64,000 nt of DNA from Candidatus Geothrix skivensis (GTDB lineage Bacteria; Acidobacteriota; Holophagae; Holophagales; Holophagaceae), in assembly GCA_016721195.1 (NCBI GenBank), contig JADKIO010000008.1, positions 310,001 to 374,000 of the forward strand, in the 5' to 3' direction. Positions within the stretch are counted from its first letter, which is position 1, and each line of letters begins with the position of its first letter. Of the stretch, positions 53,326-62,830 are shown in pieces. Under the pieces are notes generated by a model. That model ran no database searches. It saw nothing but the letters and a program-made list of their open reading frames with translations, and was not told the origin of the DNA. The position numbers and the translations under genes were made by a program.

Positions 53326-55230
53326 ATGCTTCGTTCCTTCCGCCAGGTCTTCAAATCCAACCGCACGCCCATGGCCGCGGTCATGATCGTCGTCCTACTG
53401 GGCCTGGTGGCCTACCTGGCGCCCTCCGGCGGAGCCATGTCGGCCGACACCGTGGTGGCCCGGGTCTATGGCCACGAGGTATTGATGCGCGAGCTGGCCG
53501 AGCACATGCAGGAGCTCTACCAGCGCTACGGCAAGCAGGCCAGCCCCGAGGCCCTCAAGCCCTTCGTCCAGTCCCAGGCCCTGCGGGACCTCATCAACCA
53601 GCGGCTCATGGAGGAGCTGGCCGAACGGCACCACGTGGTGGTCACGGACGAAGAGGTGGGCGCGCGCCTGCGGGCCTTCCTCCGCCAGTACCCCATGCTG
53701 CTGGACCCCAAGGGCAACCTGAAGCCCATCGCCGAGCTCAAGCAGATCTTCCAGGACATGGGCTTCAACCCCGCGCTGCAGGAACGGAGCATCCGGTCCG
53801 AGCTGCTGCGCACCAAGCTGGTCCAGCAGTCCGCCCTGCAGGTCCCCGTGGATGAGGCCTGGGTCGCCCAGGAGAACCGCCTGCACAACGAAAAAGTCGC
53901 CTTCCAGCAGGCCACCCTGACGGTGGATGCGGGCAAGGTAGCCGATCCCGGGGACCCCAGCCTGGAAGCCTTCTACAGGGCCGGCGGGGAGCGCTTCCTG
54001 CAGCCCCCCCGCCGGGTCATCCAGTACGTCACCGTGGACCGGGCCTCCATGGCCAAGGACCTCCAGGTGGACGAGGCCTCCCTGAAGGCGGCCTTCGACG
54101 CCCGCAAGGGGGACACCACGGAATTCAAGGCCCGTCACATCCTGTTCAAGGCCGAAGGCGAGGCCCAGGTGCAGGAGGCCACGGCCAAGGCCCTGCTGCT
54201 GCGCGAGCGGCTGGTGAAGGGCCTGGACTTCGCCAAGACCGCCGAGGAGCAGAGCGAGGATCCCAGCGCCAAGGGCAATGGCGGCGACCTGGGGTGGTTC
54301 AACGCCTCGAAGATGGTGAAGCCCTTCTCCGATGCCGCCGCCGCGATGAAGCAGGGGGAGATCAGCCAGCCCGTGCGCACCCAGTTCGGCGTCCACCTCA
54401 TCAAGCTAGAGGGCCGCCGGGAAAAGAAGTTCGAGGATCTCAAGGCCCAGCTCGCCAAGGAGATCAGCGACAGCCGCTTCACCGCCCGGGCTCAGGAACG
54501 CCTGGAGCAGATCAAGAAGCGGGCGAACGGGGGCGATCTCGCCGCCGCCGCCAAGAGCCTGGGCAGCACCGCCAGCCTCAGCCAGCCCTTCAGCAACGAG
54601 CCCTCCGCCCAGGTGCCGGGCCTCCCCGAGCTGCCCCAGATGCTTGGTGAGGTCTTCCGCCTCAAGGTGGGCGAGGTCTCCAAGCCCATCCCCTCCGCCG
54701 ACCACCACCTGCTCTTCCGAGTGCAGGAGGAGCTGCCGGAAGCCGTGCCGCCCTTCAAGGACATCCGCGTGAAAGTGCTGGCCGCCTACCAGCTGGAAGA
54801 AGCCCGCAAGCAGGCCGTGACCAAGGCCCAGCAGGCCCTCAAGGCCGGTGGCCTGCAGGCGGTGGGCCCCGTCACCGACCAGGCGGCGGCACCCCTCAGC
54901 GGCCTCCGGGATCTGGTGGCCCACCCCGGCATCCGCAAGGCCCTGCTCGACACGCCCGTGGGCCAGCCCACGCCCGTGCTCTGGACCCAGGACGGCAAGC
55001 TGTGGGTGGCCCGCATCAGCTCCCGGGAGCCCGCCCCGGCCCTCGTCTTCGAGACCCGCCGCAACCTCATCCAGGACCTGCAGACCGCCGAGGCCCAGAA
55101 GCTGCTGTCCGCGGAGCTCCAGGCCCTCGACCGCCAGGGCCGGAAGCGGCCCGGCTTCAGCAGCCTCTGGGGGCATTTCGGCGGCATCTACGTCAATGCC
55201 AGCGCCACCCAGGTGTCGGTGGAGGACTAG
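53326..55230 (+). CDS. PpiD/SurA-type peptidyl-prolyl isomerase, membrane-anchored
   Basis: A periplasmic folding factor of 634 residues. One N-terminal membrane helix (AAVMIVVLLGLVAYLA) anchors it; a SurA-N-like chaperone region follows (about 45-220). A parvulin rotamase domain (about 268-370) has KARHILFKAEGEAQ, NGGDLGWFNASKMVKPFSDA and QFGVHLIKLEGRR. A second, diverged parvulin-like or chaperone region makes up the C-terminus. ATG 53326 with GGAG is preferred over an earlier in-frame start at 53293. Its stop overlaps the convergent ABC gene by four bases. Confidence 0.85.
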   Translation: MLRSFRQVFKSNRTPMAAVMIVVLLGLVAYLAPSGGAMSADTVVARVYGHEVLMRELAEHMQELYQRYGKQASPEALKPFVQSQALRDLINQRLMEELAERHHVVVTDEEVGARLRAFLRQYPMLLDPKGNLKPIAELKQIFQDMGFNPALQERSIRSELLRTKLVQQSALQVPVDEAWVAQENRLHNEKVAFQQATLTVDAGKVADPGDPSLEAFYRAGGERFLQPPRRVIQYVTVDRASMAKDLQVDEASLKAAFDARKGDTTEFKARHILFKAEGEAQVQEATAKALLLRERLVKGLDFAKTAEEQSEDPSAKGNGGDLGWFNASKMVKPFSDAAAAMKQGEISQPVRTQFGVHLIKLEGRREKKFEDLKAQLAKEISDSRFTARAQERLEQIKKRANGGDLAAAAKSLGSTASLSQPFSNEPSAQVPGLPELPQMLGEVFRLKVGEVSKPIPSADHHLLFRVQEELPEAVPPFKDIRVKVLAAYQLEEARKQAVTKAQQALKAGGLQAVGPVTDQAAAPLSGLRDLVAHPGIRKALLDTPVGQPTPVLWTQDGKLWVARISSREPAPALVFETRRNLIQDLQTAEAQKLLSAELQALDRQGRKRPGFSSLWGHFGGIYVNASATQVSVED

Positions 55231-55931
55231 GCTTTCGTCAACCGAGGCACCGCCTCCAGCAGCTCCCGCAGGTGCGGGTGCGGGGGATCGGACAGCAGTT
55301 GTCCAGCGGGCCCCTGGCACAGGGCGCGGCCATCTTGCAGCAGGAGCAGCTGATCGCAGAGGGCTCCCACCGCAGGCAGGTCATGGCTCGCCAGGAGCAG
55401 GGTGGTGCCCAGGGCCTTGAGCTCCAGCAGCAGGGCCCTGAGGTGGCCCCCCAGCGTCGCGTCCAGGGCCGAGAAGGGCTCATCCAGCACGAGGAGGGCC
55501 GGCTCCAGCATGAGGGCCCGCCCCAGGGCCAGCCGCTGGGCCAGGCCGCTGGACCAGGCCAGGGGCCGCTGGGTGAGGGCGGCCTCGGGGAACTTCACCC
55601 GTGCCGCCATGCGGGCCGCGGCCTCCCGGCGGGTGCATCCATTGCCCCGCCGCCAGACCGCCAGGGGCTCCTGCAGGATCTCCCAGCCCGTGCGGTGGGG
55701 CGGCAGGCTGGCCAGGGCATCCTGGAAGACTGCCTGGAGGCGGGGGCGGCGACTGCGCCGGGCCTGCGACCGCAGGGGCGACCAGGGCTCGCCCTCCAGC
55801 AGAATGCGGCCCTCCGTGGGCTCCAGCAGCCCCAGCACGAGGTTCAGAAGGGTGGTCTTGCCCGAGCCGCTCGCGCCGATGACGCCCCAGGCTTCGCCTG
55901 GGGCGATGGTAAAGGACACGTCTGCCAACAC
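55227..55931 (-). CDS. Orphan ABC transporter ATPase (oligopeptide/nickel type), start uncertain
   Basis: A nucleotide-binding subunit with Walker A GASGSGKTT, Q-loop region LQAVFQDALASL, signature SSGLAQRLALGRAL (SSG rather than LSGGQ) and Walker B LLVLDEPFSALD. The style is that of DppF/NikE ATPases. No permease or binding protein is present. GTG 55931 begins at the strand LADVSFTIAPGE, but homologs have ~20 residues before this. The frame is open upstream as LLCAEGLGLLREGKRV to the serS stop without ATG, GTG or TTG. A non-standard start or a lost one is possible. Lies directly after serS on the same strand. Confidence 0.75.
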   Translation of the reverse strand: MLADVSFTIAPGEAWGVIGASGSGKTTLLNLVLGLLEPTEGRILLEGEPWSPLRSQARRSRRPRLQAVFQDALASLPPHRTGWEILQEPLAVWRRGNGCTRREAAARMAARVKFPEAALTQRPLAWSSGLAQRLALGRALMLEPALLVLDEPFSALDATLGGHLRALLLELKALGTTLLLASHDLPAVGALCDQLLLLQDGRALCQGPAGQLLSDPPHPHLRELLEAVPRLTKA

Positions 55932-55987
55932 CCGCTTTCCCTCACGAAGAAGGCCGAGGCCTTCTGCGCAAAGCAGCGAATGGCCCG

Positions 55988-57253
55988 TCAGCGGATCACC
56001 TCGGCCCCCATGAAGGGCTTCAGCACTTCCGGGATGCGGATGCTGCCATCGGGCTGCTGATAGTTCTCAAGGACGGCCACCCAGGTGCGGCCCACGGCGA
56101 GGCCGCTGCCGTTGAGGGTGTGGGCGAAAGTGGGCTTGCCCTCCCGGCCCTTGGCGCGGATGTTGGCACGGCGGGCCTGGAAGTCCCCGAACCAGCTGCA
56201 GGAGCTGATCTCGCGGTAGGTGTTCTGCGAAGGCAGCCACACTTCCAGGTCGTAGGTCTTCTGGCTGCTGAAGCCCATGTCGCCGGTGCAAAGCAGGACC
56301 CGCCGATAGGGCAGCTCCAGGGCCTCCAGGATGGCTTCCGCATCGGCCGTCAGCCGCTCCAGCTCGACTTCGGCCTGCTCTGCGGCGGCAAAGGTCACCA
56401 ACTCCACCTTGTGGAACTGGTGCTGGCGGATGATGCCCTTGGTGTCCCGGCCATAGCTGCCGGCCTCGCTGCGGAAACAGGGCGTGAAGGCGCAGTGGCG
56501 CAGGGGCAGGGATTCCGCGGACAGGATCTCGTCCCGGTAGAGGTTCGTCACGGGCACCTCCGCCGTGGGGATGAGGTACAGCGAGCCCTCGCCATGGGCC
56601 ACTTTGAACAGGTCCTGCTCGAACTTGGGCAGCTGGCCCGTGCCGTACATGCTTTCGGCGTTCACCAGGTAGGGGGGGATGACCTCCAGGTAGCCCGCCG
56701 CCGTCTGGCGGTCGAGCATGAAGGCGATGAGGGCCCGCTCCAGCCGGGCCCCCTGCCCCTTCAGCACCGCAAAGCGGGCGCCGCTGAGCTTGGCGGCCCG
56801 GTCCAGGTCGAGGATGCCCAAGGAGGTGCCCAGGTCCACGTGGTCCCTGGGCGTGGCGATGGTGGGGAGCCGGCCCCAGCGCTTGATCTCGACGTTGGCG
56901 TGCTCGTCGCGGCCGACGGGCACGCTGGCGTGGGGCGGGTTGGGGATCCCGGCGAGGAAGTCCTTGAAGGCCGCCTCGATCTCCCGCTCGGCCGCCTCCA
57001 GCCGCTTCAGCTGGTCGCCCACCTCGCGCTGCTGGGCGATGAGGGCGTCCGCGTTCTCCTTGGCCCGCTTGAGGCGGCCCACCTCGTCGCTCACGCGGTT
57101 GCGCTCGGCCTTCAGGGCCTCAGCTTCCTGCAGGATGGCCCGTCGGCGCTGGTCCAGGTCCTGGTACTGGGCCCGGTCCAGACTGTAGCCCCGCTCGGCG
57201 AGGCGCGCCGCCAGGTGGTCGATGTCGTTGCGGAGGAGGTTGGCGTCCAACAT
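55988..57253 (-). CDS. serS: Seryl-tRNA synthetase
   Basis: A class II synthetase of 421 residues. The N-terminal helical arm (about 1-110, LDQRRRAILQEAEALKAERN) that grips the tRNA long arm is followed by the catalytic core with motif 2 FRSEAGSYGRDTKG and RQHQFHKVELV, the TAEVPVTNL serine-binding segment and motif 3 NGSGLAVGRTWVAVLEN. ATG 57253. The 195-bp region upstream holds a hairpin at 57285-57313 and a terminator-like hairpin. No T-box features are seen. Confidence 0.96.
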   Translation of the reverse strand: MLDANLLRNDIDHLAARLAERGYSLDRAQYQDLDQRRRAILQEAEALKAERNRVSDEVGRLKRAKENADALIAQQREVGDQLKRLEAAEREIEAAFKDFLAGIPNPPHASVPVGRDEHANVEIKRWGRLPTIATPRDHVDLGTSLGILDLDRAAKLSGARFAVLKGQGARLERALIAFMLDRQTAAGYLEVIPPYLVNAESMYGTGQLPKFEQDLFKVAHGEGSLYLIPTAEVPVTNLYRDEILSAESLPLRHCAFTPCFRSEAGSYGRDTKGIIRQHQFHKVELVTFAAAEQAEVELERLTADAEAILEALELPYRRVLLCTGDMGFSSQKTYDLEVWLPSQNTYREISSCSWFGDFQARRANIRAKGREGKPTFAHTLNGSGLAVGRTWVAVLENYQQPDGSIRIPEVLKPFMGAEVIR

Positions 57254-57284
57254 GGAGGTGTCCTGAAAGGTTTAGTTTACCTTG

Positions 57285-57313
57285 CTCCATACGCGCCCAT
57301 GGCGCGTATGGAG
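57285..57313. promoter_or_regulatory. Perfect 13-bp palindrome upstream of serS
   Basis: CTCCATACGCGCC (57285-57297), loop CAT, GGCGCGTATGGAG (57301-57313). It is 32 bases 5' of the serS start and shares the CCATACG...CGTATGG core with the palindrome at 17026-17043. It could be an operator or an RNA hairpin in the serS leader. Confidence 0.45.
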
Positions 57314-57375
57314 GAAACCCGTGGCCAGCCTCCGTCGCGACCCGGCTTCGACCAGAGCTCGAAGGTACGAACCAA

Positions 57376-57404
57376 CCCCATCACCGGCAGGGCCGGTGAT
57401 GGGG
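57376..57404 (-). terminator. Probable terminator after the OmpA gene
   Basis: CCCCATCACCGGC (57376-57388), loop AGG, GCCGGTGATGGGG (57392-57404), a perfect 13-bp stem. Read on the minus strand it follows the OmpA stop by 45 bases and is trailed by TTGGTTCGT, a weak T-rich run. Confidence 0.55.
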
Positions 57405-57448
57405 CGTGGGGCCAGGGCCCGGTTCGCGCCGGTCTGGGGCGGGCAGCC

Positions 57449-58611
57449 CTACTTCACGGCCTTCTTGGCGGGCTTCTTTGGCGCGGGCGCGGGCGCTGGC
57501 GCTTCCACGGTGCCGGTCGCGGTCTTGCGGACCTCGACCTTGCCGTCGTCGACCTTCACATCGATCTCGACGCGACGGTTCTTGCTCTGCCCTTCCTTGC
57601 TGGCATTGTCGGCGATGGGCTTGTCAGGGCCCACGCCCACGGTGCTGACCTTGGCGGCGGGGATGCCGGCGTCCACGAGGACCTTGGCCACCGCGTCGGC
57701 CCGGCGTTTCGCGAGGGCCTTGTTCAGGGCCTTCCCGCCGATCGAGGAGGTGTGACCGCTGACTTCCAGCGAGTAGCTGCCTGGGTAGGCCTTGAGACCC
57801 TCGGCCACTTTCTGGATGGCGGTGATGGCTTCGGCACCCAACTCGGCCTTGCCATTGGCGAAGTGCAGGACAGCTTCATCCAGCACGATCTTGGCCGGCG
57901 GGGGCGGCACCGGCTTGACGACTTCCTTCACCGGCTCGGGGGCGGCGGGGGAGGCGGCGGCGGCACCACCGGCTCGGGCTTGGGCTCCGGCGGGGGCAGC
58001 GGGGCCGGGGCAGGCAGGGGCGCCGGCAGCGGCGCTGGGGCCGGGGCGGCCTTGCCGATCCCGCCGAAGCGGTAGTTCAGGCCCACGCCCCACCAGCCGG
58101 GATTGAGGTTCCGGTTGAACTCCGTCTGGTTGTAGGAGAAGGTCGAGCGCCAGTGGTCGGTGATGGCGTACTCGGCACCGATGCGGGCGCCGAACTTGAC
58201 GCCCTTGGCCTCCCCGCGCAGGCCCTGGTAGGCCGCCAGCGTGTCGGCCTTGATGTCCTGCTTCCACTTGACGCCCATGAGGCCGCCGAAGATCGTCCAG
58301 CGGCCCAGATCCTGGAGCACGTCCCACCCGAAGATCAGGTGCTTGGGGCTGGCCCCCTCGAGGCCCGTGAAGCGGCCGCCCCGGAAGCTCATCAGGTCCA
58401 CGTGGAGCCGGTGGTTCAGCCCCGGCTTGATCTGGGAGCGGAGCCCCAGGCCCAGGGTGTAGCCGGCGAGGTTGACGCCATCGGTGAGCTTGTTCATGTC
58501 CTGGCTGGCGATGACCAGGGAGCTCGAGGCCTCCAGTCCGAGGGGCCGGCCCTCTCCAGCCGTCAGGGACAGGGCGAGGAGGGGGAGAATCGCTAGGGTT
58601 TTAGTCTTCAT
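57449..58611 (-). CDS. OmpA-family outer-membrane protein, frameshifted in the linker
   Basis: A signal peptide (TLAILPLLALSLTAG), an N-terminal ~170-residue beta-barrel-like region (YTLGLGLRSQIKPG, FGARIGAEYAI, GVGLNYRFGGIG), a poly-proline linker, and a C-terminal OmpA peptidoglycan-binding domain (LHFANGKAELGAEAI, VSGHTSSIGG, NRRVEIDVKV). The two halves are in different frames, joined in the C-rich linker near 57935-57945; one extra C restores PPPEPVKEVV. Repaired length is about 387 residues. Third gene of the outer-membrane operon, 39 bases after the Oar-like gene. GGAG precedes the ATG at 58611. Confidence 0.82.
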
Positions 58612-58650
58612 ATCAGTCGCTCCATCTCTTAGCTTCGTGGAATTCCAGGA

Positions 58651-61600
58651 CTACCACTTGAACCCGGTGGACAGGCGGAGGGAACGCCCGCCCGTATAGT
58701 CGCCAAATCCATAGGTGCCATAGCCGGTCCGGTTCCGGTCGCTGGAAGACCAGGCGGTGGCGTAATAGCCGGCGTTGGGGGCATTGGTCACCAGGCTGGC
58801 GCTGCCTGCCGTGTTGGAAGCCGAATAGCTGACCAGCTGCCAGTGGTTGAAGACATTCAGAACCGTGATTTCGGCGAAATACCGGGCCTTCCCGAAAAGC
58901 GGCACTTCCAGGCCCACCTTCCAGTCGAAGTTGAAGTTGTCGTTGAAGCGGCCAATGCCACGGGGCCCGTAATAGCGCGTGTACGTGGTGGGATACGCGC
59001 TGGCGATGGTACTCCCGGCGGTGGTGGCGTCCGTCCTGGCTTCAAAGCCGTTGGTCCGGGTCAGGCTGTAGACCTGCGAGGCCGAGTTGGCACTCATGGA
59101 CGGGTTGTAGTTGAACAGCAGGGATGATGTGAACGTGGCCCCGTGCTCGGTGCGGCTCACGTAGTCCAGGTGGATGGAGGCTCGGTGGGTGACATCGCCG
59201 GCGAGGTAGCCGTAGGGGGCGAAGTAGCTTTCGTCCCGACCCCGGGCATCGTGCACCCCCGTGTAGTTCCCGATGACATCGCCGCTCACCGCCAGGGTCG
59301 AGGACTGCCCCTCGGAACCCTCGCCATTGCCCTTGAGGATGGAGTAGGTGTAGTTCCCGCCCATGGACCAGTTGCCATTGAACTTGGACATGAACTCGAT
59401 TTCGAAGCTCTTGTAGTCCCGCTTCAGGCGGTCATCGTTGCCCCAGGTGGTCAGGATCGCCCGGGAGGTGGCACCGGGAACGGCCCGGAGGGGGACATTG
59501 ATTTCCTGTCCGACGTTGAGGAAGTCGTTGAAGAAGTTCTTGAAGGTGCGCTGGGCATAGGTGAATGAGATGAAGCCGCCATCGGTGAGGGACCGGCGGA
59601 GGCCCAGGCTGGTCTCATCCGCATACGGGGACTTGGTGTTTGGGTTGATGGTATTGGTCACCGGGCTGCCCACATAGCGCAGGCCCGCAACGCTCAGATC
59701 CCAGTTCGCGAGATCCTGGACCTGGGCCACCGTCAGGTTCGTGGCCGCGGCCCCCCGCCAGGAGTAGTCCTCTTCGATGGGGTTGCCCGCCAGGGTGAAC
59801 TGGTTGGCGAAGCCATCCTGGAGCTTGGAGGTGTAGCGCGCCCAGCTGGCGCGGGCCACCCAGGACTGGTCTCCCCGCAGGTCATAGGTGAGCTGGAGCC
59901 GGGGCGATGTCTGGCTGGAGCTGATGACCTTGGAGCCCAGAGTGTCCGAAGAGGAGACCTTGTCGAACCGGATGCCCGCGGAAAGCTGGAAGTTATTGCT
60001 GATGGTCCAGACATCGTTGATGTAGTAGCCATCCAGGTTGGTGTTGGCGGTGCCACCATCGCTCCAGTAGAGCCAGGTCGCGTTGTTGTTGTAGGCATTG
60101 GTGGCGTCGGCGGACCCGGGGGCAAAGCTGTTGGGTCCCGCGGCGCGGTAGGTTCCGTCCGCGTTCCGGCCCCAGACGTAGAACCGGCGGTTGTTGGGGG
60201 ACTGGTCATTGCGGGCGATGCGCTGCTGCCGCAGCAATTCGAAGCCGATATCCAGCTGATGGCTGCCGATGGCCGTCTGGGGGCTGAACCACTGGTAGTT
60301 GGCGGTGTAGCTATCGATGTTCCGGTTGTCGCCACCATCCGAGTGGTTGAAGATGCCGTTGTTGAACTGGTAGACAGATCCGTTGCCGTAGCGGGCGAAG
60401 ATCGTATCGCCGTTTTCCGGGTAGCCGCCGCTCACGGATTTCTGCTTCTTCTTCGAGGCATTCACTTCCAGGTTGGAGGCGGCGGAGAGGATGCCCCGGT
60501 AGTTCACGGCATAGTATTTGTATTCGAAATAGCCATCGCTCAGCACAGCGGGATCGAAGGACCCACCGGTGGCGCTGGAGGAGGTGTAGGCCCGGACGGG
60601 GGTGGCATTCTTGGAGTAGCTGCCCGAGACGCTGACCGTGTGGTCCGTGCTGATACTGCCCGTCAGCTTGAGCTCGTAGAACTTGGTCTCGGCCCTGGCG
60701 ACGAAAATACCGCCTGCATTGGTGAGGTAGGCGGGACCGCCAGAGCCGGGGCCGGTGTCGCCCGTGATCAGCCCGGTGGCGCCACTGGCGGTGGGATTGG
60801 ACCAGACGGTGGGGGTGGAGGACGGCGGATCCTGTTTGGTGGAGACCGTGAACCAGAGGCGGTCCTTGAGGATGGGGCCGCCCATCCACAGCGAGTAGTT
60901 GCGGGTCAGGTCGTCCACGCCGGTGGAGGGCTGGGACACGTTGTCCGGGCGCAGGCCCTTGGGGGCCACGGCCGCCCAGGAGGTGCGGCGCAGGTCGGCC
61001 CGGAAGATGCCGGTCCAGTCGTTCCCACCCACCTTGGTGATGGCATTGACCACGCCACCCGTGAAACCGCCGTACCGGGCGGAGATGGGGCTGAGGATCA
61101 CCTGGGTCTGGTCCACCGAGTCGTCCACGAAGAACTGGCGGCCGTCGGAGGTGCCGAAGGCGTTGTCGGAGATGTCCGTGCCGTTCACCAGGAAGCGGTT
61201 GCCCGTGCCCTGGCCGCCGCGCATCTGCACCCGGCCCGTGGCATTGGTCGTCACGCCGGGCGCCAGCAGGGCGATGGTGTTCAGGCCCCGGGTCGTGCGG
61301 GGCAGCAGGTCCATGTCCTGGCTGCTGATGACGGTGGCCGCCTTGACGTCAGTCTTGTCGACGCTGGAAGCGGAAGCGACGACTTCCACCGTGGCGGTGC
61401 CACCCGCCTGGGCCATCAGGATCTCCTGGCGGACCACCTGGCCCAGGCCCACTTCGACCTCGACCTTGGCGGCGACATACCCGGCCTTGACCGGCGTGAT
61501 GCTGTAGAGCCCCGGGGGCAGCAGCGGCGCGCGGAAGGCACCCTTGGCATCCGTGGTCACGACGCGCACGCCCTGGAGGGTGGGGGCGGAGAGCCGGACT

Positions 61601-61737
61601 TCCACACCGGCCATCACTTCGCCGGTCTTCGATTTCACCATGCCGACCACCTGGCCGGTGGATTCCTGCGCCACCAGGGCAGGGGCGGCGACGAGCGCCA
61701 GGGCCATCAGGGAAAGATTGCGTGGGATCATGCGCAT
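58651..61737 (-). CDS. Oar-like TonB-dependent-receptor-type outer-membrane protein
   Basis: Has 1028 residues. A signal peptide (LSLMALALVAAPALVAQ) is followed by a carboxypeptidase-regulatory-like beta-sandwich (about 25-110: GQVVGMVKSKTGEVMAGVEV), then a plug (SQDMDLLPRTTRGLNTIALL, MRGGQGTGNRFLVNGTDI) and a large barrel ending in ...STGFKW with a terminal aromatic residue. This is the Oar/SusC-like organisation expanded in Acidobacteria and Myxobacteria. The ligand is unknown; glycans, peptides or adhesion have been proposed for relatives. AGGAGAAG precedes ATG 61737. It lies 23 bases after the small barrel gene, so both are likely cotranscribed. Confidence 0.85.
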   Translation of the reverse strand: MRMIPRNLSLMALALVAAPALVAQESTGQVVGMVKSKTGEVMAGVEVRLSAPTLQGVRVVTTDAKGAFRAPLLPPGLYSITPVKAGYVAAKVEVEVGLGQVVRQEILMAQAGGTATVEVVASASSVDKTDVKAATVISSQDMDLLPRTTRGLNTIALLAPGVTTNATGRVQMRGGQGTGNRFLVNGTDISDNAFGTSDGRQFFVDDSVDQTQVILSPISARYGGFTGGVVNAITKVGGNDWTGIFRADLRRTSWAAVAPKGLRPDNVSQPSTGVDDLTRNYSLWMGGPILKDRLWFTVSTKQDPPSSTPTVWSNPTASGATGLITGDTGPGSGGPAYLTNAGGIFVARAETKFYELKLTGSISTDHTVSVSGSYSKNATPVRAYTSSSATGGSFDPAVLSDGYFEYKYYAVNYRGILSAASNLEVNASKKKQKSVSGGYPENGDTIFARYGNGSVYQFNNGIFNHSDGGDNRNIDSYTANYQWFSPQTAIGSHQLDIGFELLRQQRIARNDQSPNNRRFYVWGRNADGTYRAAGPNSFAPGSADATNAYNNNATWLYWSDGGTANTNLDGYYINDVWTISNNFQLSAGIRFDKVSSSDTLGSKVISSSQTSPRLQLTYDLRGDQSWVARASWARYTSKLQDGFANQFTLAGNPIEEDYSWRGAAATNLTVAQVQDLANWDLSVAGLRYVGSPVTNTINPNTKSPYADETSLGLRRSLTDGGFISFTYAQRTFKNFFNDFLNVGQEINVPLRAVPGATSRAILTTWGNDDRLKRDYKSFEIEFMSKFNGNWSMGGNYTYSILKGNGEGSEGQSSTLAVSGDVIGNYTGVHDARGRDESYFAPYGYLAGDVTHRASIHLDYVSRTEHGATFTSSLLFNYNPSMSANSASQVYSLTRTNGFEARTDATTAGSTIASAYPTTYTRYYGPRGIGRFNDNFNFDWKVGLEVPLFGKARYFAEITVLNVFNHWQLVSYSASNTAGSASLVTNAPNAGYYATAWSSSDRNRTGYGTYGFGDYTGGRSLRLSTGFKW

Positions 61738-61760
61738 GAGTCTTCTCCTAGGGGGCTCGG

Positions 61761-62453
61761 TTAGAACCGGATGCCAAACGACAGTTCAGCGGCTTGCCCG
61801 GACTGCTTCACACCCGTCGATGGGGAGGTCGCGCCGGTCATGTACCAGTTCGCCTCCAGGCTGTAGCTGTCATTGAAGCGGTAGCCCAGGCCCGCGGTCA
61901 GGCCCGGGTACACCTTGGTCTTTTCGGTCACCGTGGCGATGGCTGACCCCGCGGTGAGGGTTCCGGCGGAATTGATCACGGTCGTGGTTTGGGTGTAGAT
62001 GGTGCCGGTGTCAATTTCCTTGGCCTTGTTGATGCCGATGCGAACGCCCCCCTGCCAGTAGGCACCGGCCCACTGGGCGAGGTCGCCCCTGTAGATGGCG
62101 GCCAGTTGGAAGCCCTGGACGTCCGCCTTGCGGACCCGGTTCTCCAGGGTGTAGACGCCGATGGCTGCCCGGGTCGGCAGGGGCGTGGGAACGAAGGAGA
62201 CCTGCTGGAAATCCCCCGGGAAGAAGCGGTAGCCCAGGCTGAAGGCCACCTGGCTGGTCTTGCTCAGTTGGTAGCCCAGCTCGAAGTCCCCACCCAGCGT
62301 GTAGCCAGCCTTGCCGGTGTACTCGTTGATCTTCTGGAAGGTGGGTCCGCCGGCCATCTTGAAGGCCAGGCTCCAGGGATCCTGGGCGGAGGCGACCGTG
62401 CCCATCATCATGGACAGGGCTGCGATTCTGGATATGCGGGCGAGATTGTTCAC
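61761..62453 (-). CDS. Small outer-membrane beta-barrel protein
   Basis: A 230-residue protein with a signal peptide (ISRIAALSMMMGTVASA, cleavage before QDP). The mature part has alternating strands: YTLGGDFELGYQLSKTSQ, VAFSLGYRFFPGDFQQ, YWQGGVRIGINKA, YPGLTAGLGYRFNDSYSLEA. It ends SFGIRF with the terminal Phe needed for BAM recognition. Probably eight to ten strands. Start GTG 62453 with GGAGG eight bases upstream is chosen over a longer upstream frame that has no signal peptide. First gene of the three-gene outer-membrane operon; function unknown. Confidence 0.72.
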   Translation of the reverse strand: MNNLARISRIAALSMMMGTVASAQDPWSLAFKMAGGPTFQKINEYTGKAGYTLGGDFELGYQLSKTSQVAFSLGYRFFPGDFQQVSFVPTPLPTRAAIGVYTLENRVRKADVQGFQLAAIYRGDLAQWAGAYWQGGVRIGINKAKEIDTGTIYTQTTTVINSAGTLTAGSAIATVTEKTKVYPGLTAGLGYRFNDSYSLEANWYMTGATSPSTGVKQSGQAAELSFGIRF

Positions 62454-62662
62454 AGTGGTTCCTCCATAAACAGGGCGAATGATCGAGATAGAGGGCAAGA
62501 TTACCAAAGAAAATGAGGTCCGCGTCCATCGGACCTCTTTCCCCAGGAACTTTTGCTCCCTCCGAGGCACGCAGGAACCTTACTGGGGAGCAGGGGCCCA
62601 GGCAAGCGAAAACCTAGCTCAAGGTCAGGAATCTATGCGTTGGGCCGAAGGCCGCGCCGGGC

Positions 62663-62830
62663 CTCAGGCCTGGGGCCATGCCCCGTCCCGCATGGGCTCC
62701 CCGGCCCTCCCGACCAGGTGGGTCGCGAAACAGGCTGCGGGGCAGCCTGTGAAGCGGGGCCCCACCGGGAGGGAATCACGGGCAGCTCAGGCCTGCGGCC
62801 ACGCCCCGTCCCGCATGGGCTCCCCGGCCC
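62663..62830. repeat. Duplicated 3' end of the asparaginase gene
   Basis: 45 bases spanning the last 14 codons and stop of the asparaginase gene (62786-62830) recur at 62663-62707 with two mismatches, 123 bp away in the same orientation. The remaining 62454-62786 gap shows no gene. The arrangement parallels the NFACT 3'-end duplication at 13.7-13.9 kb. Confidence 0.75.

Noticed and set aside
57254..57448. A T-box or similar tRNA-sensing leader upstream of serS
   Set aside because: No T-box motif or antiterminator/terminator pair; only a simple palindrome and a hairpin that better fits termination of the opposite gene set.
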